Notes: a model not told the origin generated them from the letters alone. A stretch of 43,776 bases of DNA from Cytophagaceae bacterium (GCA_021151805.1 JAGKWN010000025.1:1-43776), one strand, 5' to 3'. Counted from the stretch's first letter, positions 17,711 to 27,358 are shown. Program-made: numbers and translations.

Positions 17711-18142
17711 TTACAAATCGGACAATTCAATATAGACCAGAATAGAATCAATATTGGCAGTGCTCATGGTTTGAAAGGCAGGCATTTCAGTCCTATGATA
17801 TTTCATGTATAATTCAACAGCGGTACGATCTCCTTTTTTGATCATGCCCTGTGAGTCCTTTATAAATTCGTAAATCCATACCTGGGATCTCCGTTGCGTT
17901 ACACCTCTTAACGCAGGTCCTATAGCTTCTGTATTAATTCTATGGCATACTTTGCAATTTTCTTTAAATAGCTTTTCACCATAAGGGTGAGGGCTTTTGT
18001 CTAAAGAAGTATTGCCGGAATAAAGTATTTCTGGTGCAGTTGATTTATTTTCTTTAGGACGCATAGACAGCAATCCTGTAACTGCGCCGAGCAACACAAT
18101 AATACTTAAAAACAGGATTTTCAATTTGTTAAAGAATGCCAT
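17711..18142 (-). CDS. Membrane-anchored or secreted c-type cytochrome
   Basis: 143 residues. An N-terminal hydrophobic segment (ILFLSIIVLLGAVTGLLSM) acts as signal or anchor. One haem site is present as CKVCH (FKENCKVCHRINTEAIGPAL), and the methionine ligand is probably in YHRTEMPAFQTM. The size and motifs fit a class I monohaem cytochrome c of the periplasm that carries single electrons. The partner enzyme is not in view. It is divergent from the flavin monooxygenase at 18282, with the 18143-18281 gap holding both promoters. Confidence 0.9.
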   Translation of the reverse strand: MAFFNKLKILFLSIIVLLGAVTGLLSMRPKENKSTAPEILYSGNTSLDKSPHPYGEKLFKENCKVCHRINTEAIGPALRGVTQRRSQVWIYEFIKDSQGMIKKGDRTAVELYMKYHRTEMPAFQTMSTANIDSILVYIELSDL

Positions 18143-18281
18143 GATCGTAATCGAAAGATACAGAATAAATAGAAAAAAACTGATTGTCAGAGTTGTTTCA
18201 TAAGAGATTTTTAAGAGGCTTTTATGGGATTTTTATTAAACTAAAAATCCATATCTTTAATAAAATTAAAAGATACACAAT

Positions 18282-19313
18282 ATGGAATTAGGCATAGGTA
18301 TGTTTGGCGATAATCATTATGATCTGCAGGGTAATCCGATGGATTCAGGCGAACGTTTGCGTGAACTGATCGAAGAAATCAAACTCATGGATGAAGTTGG
18401 CCTTGATTTCTTTGGTATTGGTGAACATCATCGTCCGGATTATGCTGTTTCGGTGCCGGAGATTGTATTAGCTGCCGCTGCAACTGTAACGAAAAAAATA
18501 AAACTAGGTAGTGCTGTTACAGTGCTGAGTTCTTCTGATCCGGTGCGCATTTATCAAAGCTTTGCCACGATTGATCAGATCAGTAACGGGCGCGCAGAAA
18601 TTACCGCCGGGCGTGGTAGCTTCATTGAATCTTTTCCGGTTTATGGATATGATCTGAAAGATTACAACAATCTGTTTGAAGAAAAGCTGGATCTGTTGGT
18701 GAAAATAAATCAGGAGAATCCCATCACCTGGAAAGGTAAGCTGCGTCCTGCACTCGATAAACAGGAGGTGTTACCACGAGCTGTAAATGATAAACTGAAA
18801 GTATGGGTAGCTGTGGGCGGTACACCGGAATCGGTCGTGCGTGCCGGTAAGCTTGGTCTGCCGGTTATCTTCGCTATCATCGGTGGTAACCCTGGGCAGT
18901 TTCAACCATTGTTTAATTATTACCAGGAAATATACCAGCATTTCAAACACGAAATGAATGCATATGAAGTAGGTGTACACATGCATTGCTTCTTCGGTGA
19001 GGATAGTAAAAAAACAGCTGATGAATATTATCCTGTATATTCTTCACAGATGAACCGCATTGGCCGTACACGCGGCTGGCAACCTTACAACAGAAATCAG
19101 TATGATTACGGCCGTGGTAAAAACGGACACCTGATCATCGGTGATGCGAATGAAGCTGTAGATAAAATCCTGGAGATGCACGAATTGTTCGGACTTACAC
19201 GATTCTCTGCACACATGGATGTTGGCGGACCTTCACATGCTTCACTCCTGAAATCGATTGAAATTTTCGGAACGCAGATTGCACCTAAAGTACGTGCGGC
19301 GATAAAAAAATAA
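18282..19313 (+). CDS. LLM-class flavin-dependent oxidoreductase (luciferase-like)
   Basis: 343 residues with the luciferase-like (beta/alpha)8 pattern: LMDEVGLDFFGIGEHHRPDY (FGIGEHH is typical), KIKLGSAVTVLSSSDPVRIY, FATIDQISNGRAEITAGRG and KVWVAVGGTPESVVRAG. These enzymes use reduced FMN and oxygen on varied substrates. Bacteroidota members are usually annotated as LLM-class oxidoreductases without a known substrate. It ends just before a strong bidirectional hairpin at 19321-19380. It stands as a single-gene unit. Confidence 0.92.
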   Translation: MELGIGMFGDNHYDLQGNPMDSGERLRELIEEIKLMDEVGLDFFGIGEHHRPDYAVSVPEIVLAAAATVTKKIKLGSAVTVLSSSDPVRIYQSFATIDQISNGRAEITAGRGSFIESFPVYGYDLKDYNNLFEEKLDLLVKINQENPITWKGKLRPALDKQEVLPRAVNDKLKVWVAVGGTPESVVRAGKLGLPVIFAIIGGNPGQFQPLFNYYQEIYQHFKHEMNAYEVGVHMHCFFGEDSKKTADEYYPVYSSQMNRIGRTRGWQPYNRNQYDYGRGKNGHLIIGDANEAVDKILEMHELFGLTRFSAHMDVGGPSHASLLKSIEIFGTQIAPKVRAAIKK

Positions 19314-19320
19314 CCCATAC

Positions 19321-19380
19321 ATAAGCACTACTTTTTTATATCTGATCTAAAAGATATGAAAAACGTAGTGCTTATATATT
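19321..19380. terminator. Bidirectional terminator between LLM gene and pta
   Basis: ATAAGCACTAC (19321-19331) pairs with 19365-19375. Inside it a T-run faces an A-run and ATATCT faces AGATAT, giving one long hairpin. It is followed by a T-rich stretch on the plus side. It lies between the convergent LLM oxidoreductase and pta genes. Confidence 0.8.
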
Positions 19381-19387
19381 TTAAAAC

Positions 19388-21481
19388 TTAAGGCTTATCT
19401 TTAGTAGCAGCCTGAATCGCAGTTAGCGCAATGGTATAAACAATATCATCAACCAGCGCACCTCTCGATAAATCATTTACCGGTTTTTTTAAACCCTGCA
19501 GCATCGGGCCTACACTGATCACATTGGCACTACGCTGTACGGCCTTGTAGGTGGTGTTACCTGTATTGAGATCGGGGAAAATAAATACATTCGCTCTGCC
19601 TGCAACCGGACTATCCGGAGATTTTTGCAAACCAACGCTGGCAACCGTAGCAGCATCGTATTGCAAGGGACCGTCAATAATCAGATCGGGCCTTCTTTCT
19701 TTAACGATGCGTGTAGCTTCTTTTACTTTTTCTACATCTTCACCCATTCCTGAAGCTCCGGTAGAATAGGAGATCATAGCAATTCTTGGTTCGATGCCAA
19801 ATGCGATCGCTGAATCTGCGCTTTGAATAGCAATGTCGGCAAGCTGTTCTACATTTGGATTCGGGTTAACGGCACAATCTCCGTAAACATATACCTGATC
19901 TGGCATCAGCATAAAAAATACAGAAGATACAATGGTTGAACCCGGTGCTGTTTTGATCAATTGCAATGCCGGACGGATGGTATTTGCGGTTGTATGAATG
20001 GCGCCGGAAACCAAGCCATCCACTTCATTCTGTACAATCATCATGGTACCTAACACTACTTTATCCTCTAATTGTTTTTCTGCCTGCACGGCTGTTAATC
20101 CTTTGCTCTTGCGCAGTTCTACCATAGGTTCTACATAACGATGACGGATCTTGCTTGCATCCATAATCTGCAGGTCCGCAGGAAGTGTTACCCCTTGTGC
20201 AAGTGCTACTTCGGCTATGCGTTCGGGATTCCCCAATAAAATACAATGTGCAATCTTTTTCTCATGGCAGATGGCAGCAGCTTTAATCGTACGTGGCTCT
20301 TCGCCTTCAGGCAATACAATGGTTTTATTGGCTTTGCGTGCACCCTGAATGAGCTGATAACGGAATGCTGCCGGCGGCATACGTTTTTCAGACGGCTGAC
20401 CTAGTTTTATTTTTAAAATATCTCCGTTCAGATATTCAGCTACATGGTCTACCACTTTGGTAATACGTTCAGTGTCATCCATCGGAATGTGATTGTCCAT
20501 TTTATCAATCAGTCCGCTGGTCTCATATGTGGTAAGCGGAGACAACAATACCGGAATCTTATGTGTAAGTGCCGGTGAACATAATTCCTGGATAGAAGGT
20601 TTCGGTTTAAAATTATTCGTAAGCAGTAAACCCGCAATCGGAATTCCTTTAAGTACGGCGAGTGACGTTGCCAGTAAAATATCATCCCGGTCGCCGGGAG
20701 TGATAACAAGTGTGCCAGGCCGCAGGCGGTCTGCGATAAATTCTACAGAGCGGGCTGCCACCATAAAACTTTTAATGCGTGATGTTTTAATATTTGCATC
20801 AGACAATACCGGACATTGAAGATGTGCAGCAATGTCGGATACTCGCGGTTCCATTAACGTAGGTTCGTAAGGAATCCCGCCAATAAAAGGCAATTGCTTT
20901 GCAGCAATGGTTGGACTAAAAGCTGCAATTTGCTGATGCAACTGTTCTGCATCCATCTCGTTCTGCACCTTCGTTAATACGTAGCCAACAAAGGATGTGT
21001 GTTCTGTGCCGCCGAATTGCTGCAACGTTATTTCAATTTGTTCTGCAATTTCTGCAGGCGTACGTTTATCAACAGCTGCTACCAGAACAACGTCGGTGCG
21101 CAGGTTGCGTGCAATCTCATCGTTCAGTGATGCCAGCAGCGGTTTGTCCGGATCCTGGGAAAGACCTTCTACAATGGTTACATCATACGTGTCTGAAGTT
21201 ATGGATAGTAAGGTTACGATTTCTTCCAGCAGCTGGTTCAGTTGGCCGGAGCTTACCATCTTTTCTACATAACTTACAGAGATGGGTTTTGGAATCGCAA
21301 GGTGAAATAAAGCTTCTGCAAAATGGATGGAACGTTCGCTGTCGTTTACAGGCCAGGCGTCGGCTACGGGTTTCGCAAAACCAACTTTGATGCCTGAACG
21401 TTCGAATGCTCTTACCATTCCTAAAGAGACAGATGTTAAGCCAGCGTTAGGCCCTACAGGCGCGAGATAAAACGTACGCAT
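19388..21481 (-). CDS. pta: Phosphate acetyltransferase, long form
   Basis: 697 residues, the long Pta form. It interconverts acetyl-CoA and acetyl phosphate. Seen in order: an N-terminal BioD-like P-loop domain (PVGPNAGLTSVSLGMVRAFE), with a degenerate Walker A that lacks the usual lysine; a DRTGG domain in the middle (about 215-330, with PGDRDDILLAT); and the catalytic PTA domain from about 375 to the end (VLPEGEEPRTIKAA, VDGLVSGAIHTTANTIRPAL, SYSTGASGMGEDVEKV, FPDLNTGNTTYKAVQ). Its ATG lies one base after the ackA stop, so the two are co-transcribed and perhaps translationally coupled. Confidence 0.96.
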   Translation of the reverse strand: MRTFYLAPVGPNAGLTSVSLGMVRAFERSGIKVGFAKPVADAWPVNDSERSIHFAEALFHLAIPKPISVSYVEKMVSSGQLNQLLEEIVTLLSITSDTYDVTIVEGLSQDPDKPLLASLNDEIARNLRTDVVLVAAVDKRTPAEIAEQIEITLQQFGGTEHTSFVGYVLTKVQNEMDAEQLHQQIAAFSPTIAAKQLPFIGGIPYEPTLMEPRVSDIAAHLQCPVLSDANIKTSRIKSFMVAARSVEFIADRLRPGTLVITPGDRDDILLATSLAVLKGIPIAGLLLTNNFKPKPSIQELCSPALTHKIPVLLSPLTTYETSGLIDKMDNHIPMDDTERITKVVDHVAEYLNGDILKIKLGQPSEKRMPPAAFRYQLIQGARKANKTIVLPEGEEPRTIKAAAICHEKKIAHCILLGNPERIAEVALAQGVTLPADLQIMDASKIRHRYVEPMVELRKSKGLTAVQAEKQLEDKVVLGTMMIVQNEVDGLVSGAIHTTANTIRPALQLIKTAPGSTIVSSVFFMLMPDQVYVYGDCAVNPNPNVEQLADIAIQSADSAIAFGIEPRIAMISYSTGASGMGEDVEKVKEATRIVKERRPDLIIDGPLQYDAATVASVGLQKSPDSPVAGRANVFIFPDLNTGNTTYKAVQRSANVISVGPMLQGLKKPVNDLSRGALVDDIVYTIALTAIQAATKDKP

Positions 21482-21482
21482 A

Positions 21483-22679
21483 TTAATGTTGATTGTTTAA
21501 AGTGATGCAGGCTGCGGTATCCATAGCAATCATCAGCTCTTCATTTGTGCTGATTACAAGTGCGGGAATACTTGTTTCTGTTGTAATGATTCCTTGCTTA
21601 CCACCGACTGCTTGTTTGTTTAGATCTTCATGCGTATTGTATCCCAATATCCGCAAACGGTTGAGCGTTTTTGAACGGATGATGGCGGCGTTCTCACCAA
21701 TACCTCCGGTGAAAATCAACGCATCAACTCTCGGCAAAGATGTTGTTAAAGCGCCAATGTATTTTGCCAGGCGATGTACAAAAATTTCGATTGCCAATGC
21801 CGCCCCTGTGTGTCCTTTATCTGCAGCTTCCTGCAGTTCGCGCATATCTGAGGATAATTCAGAGATACCAAGCAGTCCGCTTTTTTTATTGAAAATGGTT
21901 ACTACTTCATCTGCACTTATATTGAGTGCGCCCGCAAGATAAGGGATTACCGCCGGATCAATGTCGCCCGTGCGGGTGCCCATCACCAAGCCTTCAAGCG
22001 GAGTAAAGCCCATACTGGTATCGATACTTTTTCCATTCAATACTGCAGCAACACTGGCTCCATTGCCAAGATGTGCGGCGATGAATGCGCTATCAGCAAG
22101 GTCTTTATTGAGGAATGCAGCTGCTTGCCGGGAAACGTATCGGTGGCTCGTACCGTGAAAACCGTAACGTCTGACACCATGCTGCTTATAGTATTCCATG
22201 GGAAGCGCATATAAATAGGCGTGTTCCGGCAAGGTCTGATGAAAGGCTGTATCAAACACTGCAACCTGTGGAAGGTTCGGTGCAAATAAGCGGGCAGCAT
22301 AAATGCCTTCAAGATGAGCAGGGTTATGTAACGGCGCAAACGGAATACATTGTTCAATGGCTTTGATTACTTCCTCATCGATCAATACAGCTGTTTTGAA
22401 AAATTCACCACCGTGCACCACGCGGTGACCGATGGCGGCAATATCTGCACGTAGGCCCGCTTGCTGAATGGTAGATAAAATATATTTCATTGCTGCCTGG
22501 TGCGTGCTGGGATTCAACGGAATTGTTTCTTTGGTATCTGATTTTTTTATACTGAGGAATGCATCTCCAAGTCCAATCTTTTCCGCAATTCCGGAAAGGA
22601 GTAGTGCTTGCGTGGTATGATCTATAAGCGAAAATTTGAGAGAAGAACTTCCGCTGTTAATGACAAGTATAGATGGCAT
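21483..22679 (-). CDS. ackA: Acetate kinase
   Basis: 398 residues, full length for AckA. It makes ATP and acetate from acetyl phosphate and ADP (reversible). Signatures: the N-terminal VINSGSSSLKFSL, GHRVVHGG, FDTAFHQTLPEHAYLYALP, RRYGFHGTSHRYV, HLGNGASVAA, SMGFTPLEGLVMGTRTGDID and FTGGIGENA. It is the first gene of the ackA-pta unit on the minus strand. Together they let acetyl-CoA be turned to acetate with ATP gain, or the reverse. The 22680-22864 gap upstream is AT-rich and should hold the promoter. Confidence 0.97.
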   Translation of the reverse strand: MPSILVINSGSSSLKFSLIDHTTQALLLSGIAEKIGLGDAFLSIKKSDTKETIPLNPSTHQAAMKYILSTIQQAGLRADIAAIGHRVVHGGEFFKTAVLIDEEVIKAIEQCIPFAPLHNPAHLEGIYAARLFAPNLPQVAVFDTAFHQTLPEHAYLYALPMEYYKQHGVRRYGFHGTSHRYVSRQAAAFLNKDLADSAFIAAHLGNGASVAAVLNGKSIDTSMGFTPLEGLVMGTRTGDIDPAVIPYLAGALNISADEVVTIFNKKSGLLGISELSSDMRELQEAADKGHTGAALAIEIFVHRLAKYIGALTTSLPRVDALIFTGGIGENAAIIRSKTLNRLRILGYNTHEDLNKQAVGGKQGIITTETSIPALVISTNEELMIAMDTAACITLNNQH

Positions 22680-22864
22680 AAAATATTTAAAATCTTCTGC
22701 CTAAGGTAGTAAGTATAAGCGAAAAATCAAGGTGGTTGGTAATGATATATGTCAAAGCAGAGACAGTGTGGGGTATATGAGAATGATATAGTGTTCAATC
22801 ATAAAATTAGTTTTTTGTTAGTTAAAAATAGATATTGAGGAACTATTTAAAATATAGATAGATT

Positions 22865-23653
22865 ATGAAAGAACAGAATGAGAAACCTTTACTCTCTTTT
22901 GAAGAGTGGGAGAGTGCGTGGAAGAAAAATTGGGAGTCGGCACAGATGGATTATGAGTTGCCGTCTTCTTATGTTCAGGAAGAGAAAGAATTTTTAACAG
23001 AGGTAAGAAGTCCGGAACATGAAAAAGAACGTCTGGTAAAAATCAATAAAGAATTTGAATATGGATTTAAGTCGTTGAGTGAAATCGGGCCGGCCGTAAC
23101 GATATTCGGTTCAGCCCGGTTTAAAGAAGGTGAGCGCTATTATGAACTTTCAAGAAGTGCAGGCAGCGCATTTTCAAAAGCAGGCTTTACAGTATTGACC
23201 GGTGGTGGTCCCGGTGCTATGGAAGCCGCAAACAGAGGAGCACATGAAGCAGGCGGAAAAACATACGGATTGAATATTAAACTTCCGAAGGAGCAGCATC
23301 CCAATCCGTATGTGAACGAAAGCTACGAGTTTAATTATTTCTTTGTTCGCAAAGTCATGCTGGTAAAATATTCATGTGCTTTTATTGCAATGCCCGGCGG
23401 CATAGGCACGCTTGACGAATTGTTTGAAGCTGCGACCTTGATTCAATGTAAAAAGATCGGCCCGTTTCCTTTGATATTGGTAGGTAAAGAATTCTGGTCG
23501 GGCTTGCGGGATTTTATCGCTTTCATGACTACACAAGGAGTATTCGATATAAAGGAAATTGGTTTTGCTAAAATCGTTGATACACCGGAAGAAGCCGTAG
23601 AGCTGGTGCTGAAGAGTTTACCGCACGATTTCAGGGAGCAGTTAAAGAAATAA
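22865..23653 (+). CDS. LOG-family protein (TIGR00730, cytokinin-riboside monophosphate hydrolase-like)
   Basis: 262 residues. The LOG signatures TGGGPGAMEAANRGAHEAGG and MPGGIGTLDELFEAATLIQ are clear at about residues 115-200. LOG proteins share a Rossmann fold and often hydrolyse nucleoside monophosphates such as AMP or cytokinin ribotides; the bacterial substrate is not certain. An N-terminal charged helical extension (about residues 1-75) precedes the core, as in the longer TIGR00730 group. It is followed after 8 bases by the SMI1/KNR4 gene. Confidence 0.9.
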   Translation: MKEQNEKPLLSFEEWESAWKKNWESAQMDYELPSSYVQEEKEFLTEVRSPEHEKERLVKINKEFEYGFKSLSEIGPAVTIFGSARFKEGERYYELSRSAGSAFSKAGFTVLTGGGPGAMEAANRGAHEAGGKTYGLNIKLPKEQHPNPYVNESYEFNYFFVRKVMLVKYSCAFIAMPGGIGTLDELFEAATLIQCKKIGPFPLILVGKEFWSGLRDFIAFMTTQGVFDIKEIGFAKIVDTPEEAVELVLKSLPHDFREQLKK

Positions 23654-23661
23654 GCGTTTGT

Positions 23662-24114
23662 ATGAAACATCTTGCGTTCCTGAATGAACATACATTGCAG
23701 ATCGGTTTTGCCGAAGGTGTTAAAACTGCAACCATTGCGGAGATTGAAAAAGAATTCCAGGTAAAATTACCTGCTGCATATAAGGAATACCTGTTGCACT
23801 TTGGTGCTGCATGCGGAAGCTTATTAACAAGCCATTACATGACTTATCCGGCATTGAAGGAGAACCGGAGTGATGCAATTGAAATGATTAATTTCGATGA
23901 TCGGAAATCAGAAGCTGATAAACCTGTTTTAAAAGATAGTTATTTCTTTTTCGGCCAATGGCAGGGATATATATATTATTTTTTTGATTGTGCGGATGAG
24001 GCTGAAAATCCTGCGGTATATATATTGAATGATGGCTTACAAATTAAAAAATATAAACACAGTTTTACAGAATTTTTATATGATGAAGGCGTAAAGCATT
24101 GGGAGAAAAAATAA
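23662..24114 (+). CDS. SMI1/KNR4 family protein
   Basis: 150 residues. The family core is visible as TIAEIEKEFQVKLPAAYKEY and LLHFGAACG (about residues 22-52), with later strands YFFFGQWQGYIYYFFD and ENPAVYILNDG. In bacteria SMI1/KNR4 proteins are often immunity proteins of contact-dependent toxins, but many are of unknown function; here no toxin gene is adjacent. It lies 8 bases after the LOG gene, so it is probably co-transcribed with it. It is convergent with the CHAT gene, with only 9 bases between stops. Confidence 0.82.
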   Translation: MKHLAFLNEHTLQIGFAEGVKTATIAEIEKEFQVKLPAAYKEYLLHFGAACGSLLTSHYMTYPALKENRSDAIEMINFDDRKSEADKPVLKDSYFFFGQWQGYIYYFFDCADEAENPAVYILNDGLQIKKYKHSFTEFLYDEGVKHWEKK

Positions 24115-24123
24115 AAATAGCAC

Positions 24124-26664
24124 TTACTGTTCCAGCAATACAAACGCACCCCAGTAATATGGGTAAATATATTCGTCTTTTATTTTTCGCTGCGCAAATA
24201 AATAAGCCTCCGTGCAGGATTTTGTTTCAAGCAGGTTTGAGTAAAAATAGGTCATCCATTGCGCTGTTACCGCATCGTCAATTTTCCAGAGCGAAACTAA
24301 AACATTCTTTGTGCCGGCAACCAGTAAGCCTCTCTGCAAGCCTAATAGTCCTTCCTGGCTATCCATCATGCCCAGACCGCTCTGGCACGCAGATAAGACA
24401 ACAAGATCTGTAGAACTTAAATTTAATTGCGCGATTTCATATGCTGTTAGAATACCATCATCACTGGCAGTTGAATCTACATCAATCGGATCACATGCAC
24501 CGCTGAGTAGCAAACCGGAATGTATCATCGATTCAACATAATCATCTTCAGAATTTATTTCAAGATACCCGTGTGTGGCAATGTGTATGAGTGAATAAGC
24601 GGCGGTGTCATTTTTAATCACCGTTTCCCTGGCCATTGCTTCGCTGTAACGAATGGTTTCAAGTGTTTTATTACGGAACAGTTTTTCAATTGAATCTACT
24701 TCTGTTTTTGTTCCGGGCAGATCAGAATAATCACAAGCACCCTTATTGGTGCTGTAGAGCGGATGATATATAAATGCTGTTTTATTAAGTATGATTGTTT
24801 TGCTGCGTTGTTTGTATGAAAGAATGCTTTCTGTTTTATTCAGGTAAATGATAGAAGCTGTAGAGCTATCTGTTAAAAGTGTATGCATATTCATGCACTC
24901 ATAAATGCCATCACGAACAAGGTAGATGGTATGAATAGTTGCATGCGCAGACAGGAAATCGGCAATGACTTTCCAGTAAAGAGCATAGCTTTTTATGTCG
25001 TTAAGTTTGAACTTGATGTTGTTTCTATAATAAGAATATGCTTTGCCTTCTAATACAGATGCTTCCGGAAGCCATATCTGATAAGGTGTTTTGATTCCCT
25101 GCAGATAAATTAATGCCAGGTACTTTCCGGAATTTTGAATGGGCTTGATGATTTCAACGATGCATTCTGTACTGTTCAATGTATGGGTAATATCTGTTAC
25201 AGAGTATTTTTTTCGGTTTTCGATGGCATAGATACTGGTAAGTTCTTTTTCGATATGTGCGGCGCGGTCGGTTAGTTCATTTAATTCATCGGATTCATGT
25301 GCATCTTCTTTGGTTTTCAATAAAGATGTTTTAGCAATTTCATCTTTTAGATCTTTTAATTCTTCTACGAGCTTCAGTTGTGCAGTGTCAGATATGTTTT
25401 CCCATAAGCGATGCTGGCGTTGGGTTTCTTCCAGTATTAACTCTGATAAGTACCAGCGGTTTTCAATCCATTGATTAAATAAATCATTATTGGCAGCCGT
25501 GTGTTTTTTTGATTGGCACATATCAAATACAAATGCTGAAAATTCTTTCCAGTACGTATTGCTGGCTTTTAAGTACTGAATTTTTTCTTCTTCGCCGAGG
25601 TATTTAAAATAGGTATCAATCTCTTTCTGTCGGGCCTTTAAAATAAAATCATACAAAGATTTTGCGTCTTTATTTTTACCCAAAGCGTGATATGTTTTGG
25701 CAAGCAATACGTAACCATGCATGGTACTGGCTGCATGCTTTCCGATAAGTTGTTCTTTGATGTCAATCGACTTGCTGCAGTAGATGATACACGCATTATA
25801 TTTTCCGGATGCAAAATATACATTCGCGATTGTGTGCAATGAAGTTGCATACGATAATGTGTGGGTACCGCTGGTGGAATCTTTCCGTGCAAGTACATCC
25901 TGTAGGATTGCCAGCGCTTCTGTATAATTGTTTTGCTGCCGGTAGAGCTCGGCTAAATTATTCCATGCGAGTAAGGTGCTTGGATGGTTCGGTCCGTAGA
26001 GTTTGGTTTTTATTTTTATGGATGCTCTATATAAGCTGTCCGCTCTCGTATAATCCTTTTGTTTCATGTATACACCAGCCAGGTTATTCAGGCTGATTGT
26101 AATGGAAGGATCTTCCGGATTCAGGCAGCTTTGCTTCAACTGCAAACTTGCAGAAAGATAATTGATGGAGCGATCGTATTGGCCAAGTCTTTTATAAATA
26201 ACCCCAAGGTCATTTAGTGTGATGGCTTTTAATGCACAGTTTGTACTGGAAGAATTTTCCTCTATGTCGAGCAGATTCAGAAGAATGGTTTCTGCTTTGT
26301 TATAATCTCCCTGGCGTTTGTATAAGGCTGCCAGTTTTTGTTTGCAGATGATGTAATTGTCGGAAGTGTCATTCAAGGCTTGTTCTGCCGCATGCAGCAG
26401 TGAAGACGCCTGTTTGTATTCCGCATTTTCAAGGGCACAGATACCCATGTGCAGCAAACAGTTGTTATAGAATTCAGTTCCTTTGGCATTGGTATTCTTC
26501 AGACAGAATGAAAAACCTTTATAGGCTTCTGCATAATTTCCTTTGGTATATAAAGACATTGCCTGGCTGAAGCAGACGCTGTCTTGAGCCCATGCTGTTG
26601 CGAAAGACAGACTGGTAATAAGGATCAGAAAAAATTTGTAAAGTAAAGCAAGAGGAAGTTTCAT
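24124..26664 (-). CDS. Secreted TPR-CHAT protein (caspase-like peptidase domain)
   Basis: 846 residues from the ATG at 26664, which starts the signal peptide MKLPLALLYKFFLILITSLS; the upstream frame to 26697 is not needed. About eight to nine tetratricopeptide repeats fill roughly residues 25-350 (for example NDLGVIYKRLGQYDRSINYL, NNLAELYRQQNNYTEALAIL). A coiled helical linker follows, then a CHAT domain from about 560 with the catalytic His in HIATHGYLEI (about 698) and Cys in VVLSACQSGLG (about 760). CHAT domains are caspase-related cysteine peptidases. The signal peptide puts this one outside the cytoplasm. The target is unknown. Confidence 0.92.
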   Translation of the reverse strand: MKLPLALLYKFFLILITSLSFATAWAQDSVCFSQAMSLYTKGNYAEAYKGFSFCLKNTNAKGTEFYNNCLLHMGICALENAEYKQASSLLHAAEQALNDTSDNYIICKQKLAALYKRQGDYNKAETILLNLLDIEENSSSTNCALKAITLNDLGVIYKRLGQYDRSINYLSASLQLKQSCLNPEDPSITISLNNLAGVYMKQKDYTRADSLYRASIKIKTKLYGPNHPSTLLAWNNLAELYRQQNNYTEALAILQDVLARKDSTSGTHTLSYATSLHTIANVYFASGKYNACIIYCSKSIDIKEQLIGKHAASTMHGYVLLAKTYHALGKNKDAKSLYDFILKARQKEIDTYFKYLGEEEKIQYLKASNTYWKEFSAFVFDMCQSKKHTAANNDLFNQWIENRWYLSELILEETQRQHRLWENISDTAQLKLVEELKDLKDEIAKTSLLKTKEDAHESDELNELTDRAAHIEKELTSIYAIENRKKYSVTDITHTLNSTECIVEIIKPIQNSGKYLALIYLQGIKTPYQIWLPEASVLEGKAYSYYRNNIKFKLNDIKSYALYWKVIADFLSAHATIHTIYLVRDGIYECMNMHTLLTDSSTASIIYLNKTESILSYKQRSKTIILNKTAFIYHPLYSTNKGACDYSDLPGTKTEVDSIEKLFRNKTLETIRYSEAMARETVIKNDTAAYSLIHIATHGYLEINSEDDYVESMIHSGLLLSGACDPIDVDSTASDDGILTAYEIAQLNLSSTDLVVLSACQSGLGMMDSQEGLLGLQRGLLVAGTKNVLVSLWKIDDAVTAQWMTYFYSNLLETKSCTEAYLFAQRKIKDEYIYPYYWGAFVLLEQ

Positions 26665-26831
26665 CGGGGGTATATGAATCCTTAAACAAGATAACAAAAA
26701 AGTAAGAGTTTATACATGTATTTGAATGTCCTTCATCATGTAAGATACTGCTAATCTAAGAAGTTCTACTAGTGAAATAATAAAACAGAAATACAAAATT
26801 GTGTAATAAAAAGTATAACAGATCTTTACAA

Positions 26832-26861
26832 TTTGCTGATGCATTGAGATGAGTATCTTTA
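26832..26861 (+). promoter_or_regulatory. Bacteroidota-type promoter of the 26905 gene
   Basis: TTTG at 26832-26835, an 18-base spacer and TATCTTTA at 26854-26861, close to the TTTG-N19-TAnnTTTG consensus (last base differs). It ends 43 bases before the ATG of the low-complexity secreted protein. Confidence 0.5.
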
Positions 26862-26904
26862 ATGTATTAAACAAATATTTCAAACAAGCTAAATCAGTAC
26901 AAAC

Positions 26905-27273
26905 ATGAAAACTATTATTCTAGCATTCTTTTTATCTGCCGGCATTGCGGGCGCATATGCACAAACAAACAATACAGGCACTACACCAAACCAAACAACG
27001 CCTTCCGTAAAGCCAGGCAGCAGCTCACCAACCAATCCGAATGACAAAGGAACAGGTAGTGGTGTTGATAAAAACAGTCAATATAACGGCGGTTCACAGA
27101 GCCCAAATTCTGGCTCTCAAATAACGCCAGATAGTACGCAATCGCCAAACAGAACAAGTCCAAACGGCAATTCAACAACACCTGGTAATTCAACAACACC
27201 GAATAACAAAAAATCTACAACGCCGGGCAATACAACGCCTGCCAATCCGAATAGTAAACCAATGGTGAAGTAA
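26905..27273 (+). CDS. Low-complexity Thr/Pro/Asn-rich secreted protein
   Basis: 122 residues: a signal peptide (MKTIILAFFLSAGIAGAYAQ) and a mature part of T, P, N, S and G with motifs TTPGNSTTPNNKK and TTPGNTTPANPN. The signal peptide is nearly identical to that of 33862-34212 (MKTIIFAFFLFAGIAGAQAQ), and both end in the TTPNNKKxTTPGN block, so the two are recent paralogues; 11854-12321 is a more distant member. It is probably disordered and extracytoplasmic. It has its own promoter and terminator, so it is a single-gene unit. Confidence 0.78.
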   Translation: MKTIILAFFLSAGIAGAYAQTNNTGTTPNQTTPSVKPGSSSPTNPNDKGTGSGVDKNSQYNGGSQSPNSGSQITPDSTQSPNRTSPNGNSTTPGNSTTPNNKKSTTPGNTTPANPNSKPMVK

Positions 27274-27312
27274 ATTGCAGGCAACATGTTCCTGTAACAC
27301 CTGGAACGAAGT

Positions 27313-27355
27313 ATATCTGAAAGCAGCTGGGGAAGCTGCTTTCAGATATTTTTAA
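27313..27355 (+). terminator. Strong intrinsic terminator
   Basis: A perfect 16-base stem, ATATCTGAAAGCAGCT (27313-27328) with 27334-27349, a five-base loop and a T-run at 27349-27353. It lies 40 bases after the stop of the low-complexity gene and just before the convergent lipoprotein's stop. Confidence 0.9.
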
Positions 27356-27358
27356 TGA

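Noticed and set aside
20995..21390. 131-codon plus-strand frame inside pta
   Set aside because: It lies wholly opposite a highly conserved coding region; composition is that of an antisense shadow.
21493..21942. 149-codon plus-strand frame inside ackA
   Set aside because: Antisense shadow of conserved acetate kinase sequence.
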